From Eubacteriales Family XIII. Incertae Sedis bacterium (GTDB lineage Bacteria > Bacillota > Clostridia > Peptostreptococcales > Anaerovoracaceae), in contig JAISGB010000145.1 of the NCBI GenBank assembly GCA_031263335.1, forward strand, positions 1-7,465: a stretch of DNA of 7,465 bases, written 5' to 3'. The notes beneath the pieces were generated by a model that saw nothing but the letters and a program-made list of their open reading frames with translations, searched no databases and was not told the origin of the DNA. Each line of letters begins with the position of its first letter. The first letter of the stretch is position 1. Made by a program: the position numbers and the translations under genes. This document shows, piece after piece, positions 1 through 6,100 of the stretch.

Positions 1-1
1 A

Positions 2-1114
2 AACCTGACGAGCAAATCCCTCTTTACGGAGGAGCACTACGTCGATCCGGCGGCGGCCGGCCTCACGTTTCCCGAGCGGAAACGCAACCTGATCTACATC
101 CTCTTGGAGTCGATGGAGACGGCCTATCTGTCCAAGGAGGAAGGCGGCGACTATCCGAGGAACCTGTTGCCGGGGTGGACGGAGTTGGCCGATGAGCATG
201 TGAATTTTTCAAATACGGAGCGGTACGGCGGCGCGTTGCAGGCGCCGGGTACCGGTTGGACCGTCGGAGGCATGATCGCGCAACACATGGGACTCCCGTT
301 GCTGATTCCCATAGACGTCAACAGCTATGGGGATCGCGCGACATTCGTTCCCGGGGGCCGGGCCTTGGGCGACATCTTGGACGACGCGGGCTACAACCAG
401 ATATTGATGATGGGTTCCGACGCTTCGTTCGGCGGTCGCGGCAGCCTGTATCGGCGGCACGGAGACTATGTGATAAAGGACTATGACACCGCCGCGGGGG
501 ACGGGATCATCGAAGAGGGATACCGCGTTTGGTGGGGATTTGAGGATCGTTTCCTATTTGAGTACGCGAAGCAGGAGATCGAGAGATGCGCCGAAAAGGA
601 CGAACCTTTCAATTTCACGATGCTGACGGCGGACACGCACCATCCCGGCGGCTATGTATGCCCGCTGTGCGACGATGAATTCGACGAGCAATACGCCAAC
701 GTCGTCGCGTGTTCGGGCAGACAGGTCGCGTCCTTCGTCTCGTGGATCCGGCGGCAGGATTTCTATGAGAACACGACTGTCGTCATCGCCGGCGACCATC
801 TGAGCATGGACAACGAGTTCTTCGAGGAGTTCGGCTCGGACCCGGGCTATACGCGCACGACGCTGAACATCATCATCAATTCGGCGGTTGATCCCGCCCC
901 GTCCTCCGTCAAGAACCGTCGCTTTGCCACCTTCGATCTGTTCCCCACGACGCTCGCCGCGATGGGCGTGACCTGGGCCGGGGATCGCCTGAGCCTCGGG
1001 ACGAACCTGTTCTCCGGGACGCCCACCCTCATTGAGGAGTTCGGATTCGACACGGTCAGCGACGAGATACAGAAGCGGTCGGACTTCTATAACCATGTTT
1101 TGTTGGGCGCTTAA
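2..1114 (+). CDS. LTA synthase family protein (sulfatase-fold phosphoglycerol transferase), 5'-truncated by the window edge
   Basis: This is the extracytoplasmic catalytic domain of an LtaS/OpgB-type enzyme, which moves glycerol-phosphate from phosphatidylglycerol onto a cell-envelope acceptor. The frame is open from base 2, so the start and the usual N-terminal membrane helices lie upstream; 370 residues are visible. Family motifs appear in order: LLESMETAY with the metal-binding Glu (visible residue 36), GTGWT with the nucleophile Thr (codon 260-262), a WWGFED block, DTHHP with the active-site His pair (638-643), and IAGDHLSMD with the metal-binding Asp-His (794-799). All expected catalytic residues are present, so it looks active. 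Family members often read ESMETTY; here the second Thr is Ala, but that is not the nucleophile. The end, SDFYNHVLLGA, looks like a natural C-terminus. The exact acceptor (lipoteichoic acid, a glycolipid or another glycan) cannot be read from sequence. Family assignment is firm; substrate is open. Confidence 0.93.
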   Translation, partial: NLTSKSLFTEEHYVDPAAAGLTFPERKRNLIYILLESMETAYLSKEEGGDYPRNLLPGWTELADEHVNFSNTERYGGALQAPGTGWTVGGMIAQHMGLPLLIPIDVNSYGDRATFVPGGRALGDILDDAGYNQILMMGSDASFGGRGSLYRRHGDYVIKDYDTAAGDGIIEEGYRVWWGFEDRFLFEYAKQEIERCAEKDEPFNFTMLTADTHHPGGYVCPLCDDEFDEQYANVVACSGRQVASFVSWIRRQDFYENTTVVIAGDHLSMDNEFFEEFGSDPGYTRTTLNIIINSAVDPAPSSVKNRRFATFDLFPTTLAAMGVTWAGDRLSLGTNLFSGTPTLIEEFGFDTVSDEIQKRSDFYNHVLLGA

Positions 1115-1138
1115 GTGAGACAAAAAGATTTAAAGAAT

Positions 1139-1168
1139 TTGCACCGAACGAATTCAATTGAGTATAAT
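1139..1168 (+). promoter_or_regulatory. Candidate sigma-A promoter for the AbrB fragment and galE
   Basis: A perfect TATAAT lies at 1163-1168, with TTGCAC at 1139-1144 as a weak -35 element (3 of 6) at 18-bp spacing. Predicted transcription would begin near 1175, leaving an about 35-nt leader before the ATG at 1210. The site sits in AT-rich DNA unlike the flanking genes, so it was probably acquired together with the AbrB fragment. Confidence 0.45.
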
Positions 1169-1197
1169 ATAAATAAAGAAATTGATGAGCGCATTGC

Positions 1198-1203
1198 AGA
1201 AGG
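1198..1203 (+). promoter_or_regulatory. Shine-Dalgarno site of the AbrB-like fragment
   Basis: AGAAGG stands 6 nt before the ATG at 1210. It is much better than the GGGG (1283-1286) before the galE ATG. This decides the start of the short frame and suggests that ribosomes reach galE by coupling through it. Confidence 0.55.
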
Positions 1204-1209
1204 TGTTTC

Positions 1210-1296
1210 ATGGAATTTGCGAAAGTAACATCACAAGGACAAATAACGATACCGTCCGATATTCGAAAATACTTGAAGTTGCGGGGCGGCGTATGA
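1210..1296 (+). pseudogene. Truncated SpoVT/AbrB-type (MazE/VapB-like) antitoxin N-terminus
   Basis: The 28-codon frame reads MEFAKVTSQGQITIP, then SDIRKYLKLRGGV and a stop. AKVTSQGQITIP followed by an IRKxLxL helix is the hallmark first half of the SpoVT/AbrB swapped-hairpin DNA-binding domain, found in AbrB regulators and many type II antitoxins. The usual continuation (a GDKV-like turn and second strand) is missing. Similarity stops near 1280, where base composition jumps from AT-rich to GC-rich. The TGA (1294-1296) overlaps the galE ATG as ATGA. The fragment keeps a good Shine-Dalgarno site and a promoter-like sequence, so it may still be translated as a leader for galE. On its own it is too short to fold as a normal AbrB dimer. 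No toxin gene lies next to it. Family recognition is strong; the leader role is inference. Confidence 0.7.
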
Positions 1297-2315
1297 GCGT
1301 ACTGCTCACCGGCGGAGCCGGGTTTATCGGGAGCCATACGGCGGTCGTATTGATCGAAAGCGGATACGACGTCGTCGTCTTGGACAATTTTTCGAACAGC
1401 AAGCCTTCGGTGATCGGGCGGATCGAACAGATCACGGGGAAGCCCTGTCCGTGCGAGGAAGCGGATCTGTCGGACGGACCCCTCGTCGACGCCGTGTTCC
1501 GACGGCATGATTTTGACGCGGTCGTCCACTTCGCGGGATTCAAGGCGGTGGGCGAATCGGTCGAGAAGCCCCGCGAATACTATGAGAACAACCTGATCGG
1601 GACCTTGCGCCTCATCGAGGCGATGACGCGGCGCGGCGTCAAGCGCATGATCTTCAGCTCCTCCGCGACCGTGTACCGCGCGGACAATCCCGTCCCTTAT
1701 TATGAGGATTTCCCCCTCGGCGCCACGAACCCCTACGGGTGGACCAAGGTCATGATCGAACGCATCCTGTGCGATGTGTGCGCGGCCGATCCCGGATGGG
1801 GCGCGGCTCTCCTGCGCTATTTCAATCCCATAGGCGCGCATCCGAGCGGACGCATCGGCGAGGACCCGAACGGGATCCCCAACAATCTCCTGCCTTACGT
1901 GTCCAAGGTGGCCGGGGGTGAATTGCCCCTCCTCCACATCTTCGGCGATGATTACGACACGCCCGACGGCACCGGCGTGCGCGATTACATCCACGTGATG
2001 GATCTGGCGCGGGGGCATCTGTTGGCCTTGGGCTATATGCGGGATCGAAGGGGCGCCTTCCCCTTCAACCTCGGTACGGGCAAGGGCTACAGCGTACGGG
2101 AGGTCGTCGCGGCCTTCGAGAAGGTATGCGGTCGCGCGTTGCCCGTTCGCGTCGATCCGAGACGTCCGGGCGATCTGCCCTCCGTCTACGCGAACGCCGA
2201 TCGCGCCCGCAAGGAACTGGGCTTTACGGCCCGGCTCGGCTTGGATGAGATGTGCGCGGACGCGTGGCGTTGGCAAAAGAGGCGCGAGGAGGCGGACGGC
2301 GCAACCGCCGAGTAA
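1293..2315 (+). CDS. galE: UDP-glucose 4-epimerase
   Basis: This is a cytoplasmic short-chain dehydrogenase/reductase that interconverts UDP-glucose and UDP-galactose (Leloir pathway; sugar donors for envelope glycans). It has 340 residues, close to the 338 of E. coli GalE. Visible motifs are the NAD-binding TGGAGFIGSH (residues 6-15), the catalytic FSSSATVY strand, the Tyr148/Lys152 pair in NPYGWTK, LLRYFNPIGAHPSG, GIPNNLLPY and DGTGVRDYIHV. The residue matching E. coli Tyr299 (human Cys307) is Val298, in PSVYANAD; a small residue there is associated with also accepting UDP-GlcNAc/GalNAc. The ATG at 1293 is chosen because MSVLLTGG is the normal GalE start; a longer in-frame reading from 1182 only adds out-of-frame AbrB sequence. 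The ATG overlaps the stop of the AbrB fragment, and its own GGGG site is weak, so coupled translation is likely. Confidence 0.95.
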   Translation: MSVLLTGGAGFIGSHTAVVLIESGYDVVVLDNFSNSKPSVIGRIEQITGKPCPCEEADLSDGPLVDAVFRRHDFDAVVHFAGFKAVGESVEKPREYYENNLIGTLRLIEAMTRRGVKRMIFSSSATVYRADNPVPYYEDFPLGATNPYGWTKVMIERILCDVCAADPGWGAALLRYFNPIGAHPSGRIGEDPNGIPNNLLPYVSKVAGGELPLLHIFGDDYDTPDGTGVRDYIHVMDLARGHLLALGYMRDRRGAFPFNLGTGKGYSVREVVAAFEKVCGRALPVRVDPRRPGDLPSVYANADRARKELGFTARLGLDEMCADAWRWQKRREEADGATAE

Positions 2316-2317
2316 TT

Positions 2318-2383
2318 TTGGTTTGGCCCTTGAACGGTCTTGGTTTGGCCTTTGGGCGGTCCCGGTTTGATCTTTGCGCGGTA
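2318..2383 (+). repeat. Three tandem degenerate 22-bp repeats after galE
   Basis: Units lie at 2318-2339, 2340-2361 and 2362-2383, with a consensus close to TTGGTTTGGYCTTTG followed by a GCGGTC-like end. Units 1 and 2 differ at only three positions; unit 3 has diverged further. A partial fourth start (ACGGTTGAT) follows at 2384. They begin 2 nt after the galE stop. No hairpin followed by a T run is visible, so I do not call a terminator. Confidence 0.7.
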
Positions 2384-2394
2384 ACGGTTGATTT

Positions 2395-2414
2395 TTTGAC
2401 ATCCGACCGTCAAA
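2395..2414. promoter_or_regulatory. Operator-like dyad, copy A
   Basis: TTTGAC, eight bases, then GTCAAA forms a perfect 6+6 inverted repeat centred near 2404. Half-sites about one and a half helical turns apart fit a dimeric DNA-binding protein. The regulator is unknown, and TTGACA here also matches a -35 consensus but has no -10 at 17-bp spacing. Confidence 0.45.
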
Positions 2415-2454
2415 CGCGGGGCTTGCATCTTTCCGCACTTTTGTCTCGAATTTT

Positions 2455-2474
2455 TTTGACATCTGATTGTTAAA
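2455..2474. promoter_or_regulatory. Operator-like dyad, copy B
   Basis: TTTGAC, eight bases, then GTTAAA. This is the same dyad as copy A with one mismatch, exactly 60 bp downstream. Conservation of both arms while the spacer has changed at three of eight positions supports a binding site rather than chance. Confidence 0.45.
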
Positions 2475-2482
2475 CTTTAGGA

Positions 2483-2512
2483 CTTACATTTTTTGCACTT
2501 TTATGATAAAAT
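2483..2512 (+). promoter_or_regulatory. Candidate promoter for the coiled-coil/giant protein pair
   Basis: CTTACA (2483-2488, 4 of 6 against TTGACA) is followed after 18 bp by TAAAAT (2507-2512, 5 of 6 against TATAAT). An overlapping TATGAT (2502-2507) is an alternative -10. The site overlaps the downstream end of repeat copy B, so a protein on the dyad at 2455-2474 would sit just upstream of it. Confidence 0.35.
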
Positions 2513-2589
2513 AGCCCTCAAACAATGGGGTGCGCCTTTCAGTGCGGCGACACACCGTTGTTCGTTGCACGGTATATGCAAAAACCGGA

Positions 2590-3111
2590 TTGAAGGAGTG
2601 GAGATCGATAGGGAATAAAACCTCGAAAACGCGCGACGCGCGGCCAAAGGCCAAGAAGATCGTCATCCTCGTCTCGGCGGCGGTCGCCGTGTGCGTATGC
2701 ATTGTCGTATTCGGACTCGGCCTTGACGGACAGCGGGCGCGGGACGGCGCCCCGGAGCAGGACGGCGTCGGCGCCGATGTGTCGGCGACGCCCGGACTCG
2801 AACCCGCCGAACCCGCCGGCGTGCAGGACGACGGGGAGAGTCCGCCGGCGGGCGAGGTCCCCGTTTCGGAGGAGGAAATCTTGGCCGCGCAGGAGATGCT
2901 CCGCAAACTGATCGACGAAAACAGCGCGAAACTTGAACGGAAGGCAGCCGATCTCGTCGAGATGGAAGCCATGCTCGATCTGCTTACGGAGATGAATGAC
3001 GATCCCGACCGTATTGAACGGTATGGGAAGCTGATAGAGGATACGAAGAAGGAAATGTCGGAAACAGAGGACCGGTTGGCAAGATACGAAGAAGAATTGA
3101 TAAAGGAGTAG
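2590..3111 (+). CDS. Small single-pass membrane protein with C-terminal coiled coil
   Basis: I do not recognise a named family. Counting from the codon at 2608, the product has a basic N-terminus (NKTSKTRDARPKAKK), one hydrophobic helix (about residues 18-39, IVILVSAAVAVCVCIVVFGL), a disordered Gly/Pro/Ala/Glu-rich linker (about 40-86), and a highly charged helical C-terminus (about 87-167). The helical part has coiled-coil character with a break at NDDPD that could make a hairpin. The basic flank predicts an inside N-terminus and an outside coiled coil. The start is uncertain: TTG 2590 is the nearest canonical in-frame start, but AAGGAG (2593-2598) lies inside the frame and points to ATA at 2608; GTG 2530 and GTG 2542 are also open. 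The gene ends 8 nt before the giant protein, whose Shine-Dalgarno site overlaps its last codons, so the two are probably co-translated partners. Confidence 0.75.
   Translation: MKEWRSIGNKTSKTRDARPKAKKIVILVSAAVAVCVCIVVFGLGLDGQRARDGAPEQDGVGADVSATPGLEPAEPAGVQDDGESPPAGEVPVSEEEILAAQEMLRKLIDENSAKLERKAADLVEMEAMLDLLTEMNDDPDRIERYGKLIEDTKKEMSETEDRLARYEEELIKE
3102..3108 (+). promoter_or_regulatory. Shine-Dalgarno site inside the upstream stop region
   Basis: AAAGGAG forms the end of the preceding gene (AAAGGAGTAG contains its last codons and stop) and stands 11 nt before the ATG at 3120, slightly long. This selects 3120 over the adjacent ATG at 3123 and suggests that translation of the two genes is linked. 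Confidence 0.7.
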
Positions 3112-3119
3112 TCTCGATC

Positions 3120-6100
3120 ATGATGTTACTGAGAAACAAAAGCGTGCTCATCGTCGCGGCGCTCGTTGTCGCGGTCGTCGTCTTGGGTGTGATCATGACG
3201 CTGAACACGAATTTCGCGAAGGACGCCTTTGCGGACGGAGGCTACATCCTCGGCGAACCCGTCGAGAATGAGGGCGGAGACTACGCGAGCACACAAATGC
3301 CGTTCGCGGCGGACACGGTCTACAGGACCGATTCCGACGCCAACCTCGTATTCAACGAGCAGGTGGACAACAGGACCGCAAAGGCCGTCGTCCGGGACTA
3401 CGGCTTCATGCACTACACGGACGGCGGGCTGTCCGCGTTCAAAAACGGCGTCGTCCTCGATCCGGAGACCATCAACAATGACAATGTCGTCTGTTACAAC
3501 GTAGGCAAGGGCAACGTCGTCGAACACACCGGCGACGCCTTTTCCGTCGAGCATCTCGGCGAAAACCTCACCTTTGACGGCGTTGTATGGAAGCTCGACG
3601 AGGAACGCTATCTCTTTGCGGGCGCCGGCGTCGAGCTGTCCCTCGGTGAAGGCGCGTCCGAGAACTTCGGCGACTACGCGGAGGTCACCTACATCGACGA
3701 CGGGGTCATACGCATCGCCGGCGACGAAAACACCGTATTCACCGTCTCCCCGGACAGCGAGTTGACGCTGAACGGCAATATTTCCGTTCGTCTCGGCGAG
3801 AAGGTGATCGAGAACGGCGGCGTATCCTTCCCGTTGGACAGCATGGTGGTGGATTCCCCCGACAATGTGGACGTCATGGATACGCCGAACGACGGGGTCG
3901 GCGTCAAGATCCCCAAGTTCACGGTCATCGACGGTGAGGACGGCGCCGCGGGCGCCGCGGGCGAGCCGGGCGGCGCCGGCGATCCCGGTTCTGCGGGCAG
4001 ACTCGGCGATGAAGGCGACGAAGGCGATTCCGGTTCCTCCGGCCCTTCCGGCCCTGCGGGCGCGAGTTCGGCCGATTCCGGCAGCGGCAGCGGCGGGGGC
4101 GGTTCGGGCGAGGAACCCGATCTGCCGAGCCTTCCGACCTTCTCCCTGCCGACCCTCAACGTCACCGAGTTTGACGTGAGCGCGTTGGAGGGCATGAGGA
4201 CCACCATCTCCGTCACCGAGGCCGACAAGGCCGATACGCGCGTGACGAACCTGAAGGCCGTCGTCACGAGCGTCGACACGGAGAATGAGATCTGGACACA
4301 GGATCTGTCGGCGGAATGGGACGGCGAGACGAACACGGACAACATCAACATTGAACTTCCCTCAGCCTCGGGCCTCCTCCTGCCCGGCAAGGAATACAGG
4401 CTTGTCGTATCGGGCCAATACGAGGTGGACGGCAAGACCTACACGAGGAACTTTGTGAAGAAGCTGTTTGTCGGCGGCGACATCGGCGTCTCCATGCAGA
4501 AGGGCGTCGTATCGCCGAGCGCCATCACGGTGGAGATCTTTAAGGAGAGCTACTCCGACGTGGACCTCGTCACCGTCACCCTGTATAAGGGGGACACCGA
4601 TGAGGTCGCAGGACAAGTGACGAGCGCGCCCCTCCCGGCCACGGGCGACGATCCCAACAGCTTTGTGTTTGAAAACTTGGATCCGAACACGACCTACCGC
4701 GTCGTGCTGACGGACCTCATCAAGGACAGCGGGGGCGGCGTGACGGTCGCCGACTCCTACGGCGACCCGTTCTACATCAGGACCTTGGTCAACGTAAGCT
4801 CGATCACGAGCGGCGCCATCGGCGCCCCGAACGTGGCCACGAACCGCTACAACCGGACGGTCAGCGTGTGGCCCGGCCAAGACAAGGATGTCGACGTGAA
4901 CAACATCCGGCGCTACACCTACGAATTTTATCCGAATTCAACCATGTACTTCACGACCGAAGGCGCGTTGAAGCCCGGGGTGACCTTGCCCGAGCCTTCG
5001 CTCTCCCTCACCGCGACGGACAGGCTGACGCAATACGCGAACGTCAGCCAAGCGTCGGGCGCGGTAGACCCGAATACGAACCTGCCCTTCTTGGTGTGGA
5101 CCCAGTTCTACCGTGTGCGTCTCATGGTCGAGTACAACGACAACGAGAAGGATTGGATGCTCTACAGCGGCTTTTCCGAACCGGTCGGCCTCAGCGGCTC
5201 GGTGTGGCCCGACGTGCAGTTCATCCCGGACGAGACCGCCTCGGGCGGCGCGATCGGGTTTTACGACAAGATCATGGGTACGTTGGTGATCGAGACGAAC
5301 GGCGCGACCTTCTACAACCAAGACGACAAGCTCTCGAACCCGGATCCGACCATCACGCTTTGGTTCGACAACATCGATCCTCTTGTCAACCATCGGGTGA
5401 CGAAGGTCGTCAATTTGGGGACGCCCACAGGTCCCAACGACAACAAGCGTTACGAGATCCCGGTCGATCCGACGGGCCTGCAGGAGGACGCGAACTATAC
5501 CTTGACCGTCTGGGCCAACGTGGGATTCAACGACGGCTCGGGGTCGACCGCCGTTACGAACATCGCGAACGTCACCATCGGCAAGGAGACGTTGCAGACG
5601 GCGGCGGCGAACAGTTTCACCGTGGGGCTTGAGGAAGGCGGCTCCGGCGGCGCGATCAACGCCCTGCTGTGGCTGACCGACTCCGTTGAAGTGGCGGGTC
5701 AATCCGAATACGAGGCGGAGCGCCTCAGCGAGATCGAACTGGAGCTGTACAGCGGCCTTAACCCGGCGCCGAGCGCTAAGCCCATCGGCTCGGTCAAGTT
5801 GACGAGCACCGTCGAGGCATCCAACGGAGGGAGCACGCTGAAGGATGAGCTCTACAACCCTTACGACCCGGACGCCACGACCGCGAGCACCTTTGAGAAC
5901 GTCGTCCACATCACGGAGGCGACCTTCGGCCTCGATCAGTCCTTCGTCAACCAATATCCCACACTCACGCTCGTGGTGAAGAGCGCGCGCGACTACACGG
6001 CGGGGCTGTCCTCAGCCTCCGCCTTCGTCAACACATTCGATCTGCTCGGCAGGACGTCGATCGAGCTGAAGAAGACGGACGTCGCGCCCCCTCCGCCGAC

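Larger units (their letters stand above)
1115..1228 (+). other. Small open frame of 37 codons in the AT-rich gap, doubtful
   Basis: GTG at 1115 follows directly on the TAA of the upstream gene and opens a 37-codon frame in the same phase, ending at TAA 1226-1228, 19 nt inside the AbrB-like fragment. The product would be charged and lysine-rich, with an amphipathic-looking C-terminal part (KEIDERIAEGVSWNLRK). No Shine-Dalgarno sequence precedes the GTG, and a promoter-like TATAAT lies inside the frame. I do not recognise the product. It may be chance, or the tail of a gene that once stood before the AbrB-type gene in a donor operon. Confidence 0.15.
2392..2503 (+). repeat. Two-copy direct repeat (about 52 bp each, 60-bp period) with an internal dyad
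   Basis: Copy A (2392-2443) and copy B (2452-2503) share TTTTTTGACATC, an AAAC block, a CTTRCAT-like core and GCACTTTT at matching spacing. Copy A is more GC-rich; copy B has drifted toward A and T and runs directly into the promoter-like TAAAAT. The arrangement looks like a duplicated regulatory unit upstream of the membrane-protein genes. Confidence 0.65.

Noticed and set aside
104..106. TTG as the start of the LTA synthase family gene
   Set aside because: The frame continues upstream to the window edge, and this Leu is inside the conserved YILLESMET strand, so the true start is outside the window.
1182..1292. N-terminal extension of GalE by about 37 residues
   Set aside because: The extension is the AbrB fragment read in another frame and matches nothing in GalE, which starts normally at MSVLLTGGAGFIG.
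2316..2391. Rho-independent terminator of galE
   Set aside because: No stable GC stem followed by a T run could be found; the T runs at 2392 and 2451 lack an adjacent stem.
2396..2424. Promoter using the perfect TTGACA in repeat copy A
   Set aside because: The bases 17 bp downstream (GGGCTT region) do not resemble a -10 element. The TTGACA is better explained as an arm of the dyad.
1056..2462. Long reverse-strand open frame of 468 codons opposite galE
   Set aside because: It is the antisense shadow of a GC-rich gene with excellent GalE motifs on the + strand. Its product is Arg/His/Val-rich low-information sequence with no motif.
2480..2496. Sigma-54 type promoter (GG ... GC)
   Set aside because: The GG and GC are 15 bp apart in copy B rather than the required 12, and the surrounding bases do not fit.
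2318..2503. CRISPR array
   Set aside because: The 22-bp units abut directly with no spacers, and the second repeat has only two diverged copies. No cas gene is present.
4938..5954. Reverse-strand open frame of 338 codons inside the giant protein (and similar ones at 3689-4435, 4362-4880 and 6699-7250)
   Set aside because: These arise from the strong codon bias of the + strand frame. The + frame is open for 1448 codons with sensible protein composition; the shadows are Arg/Val/Gly/Asp-rich without motifs.
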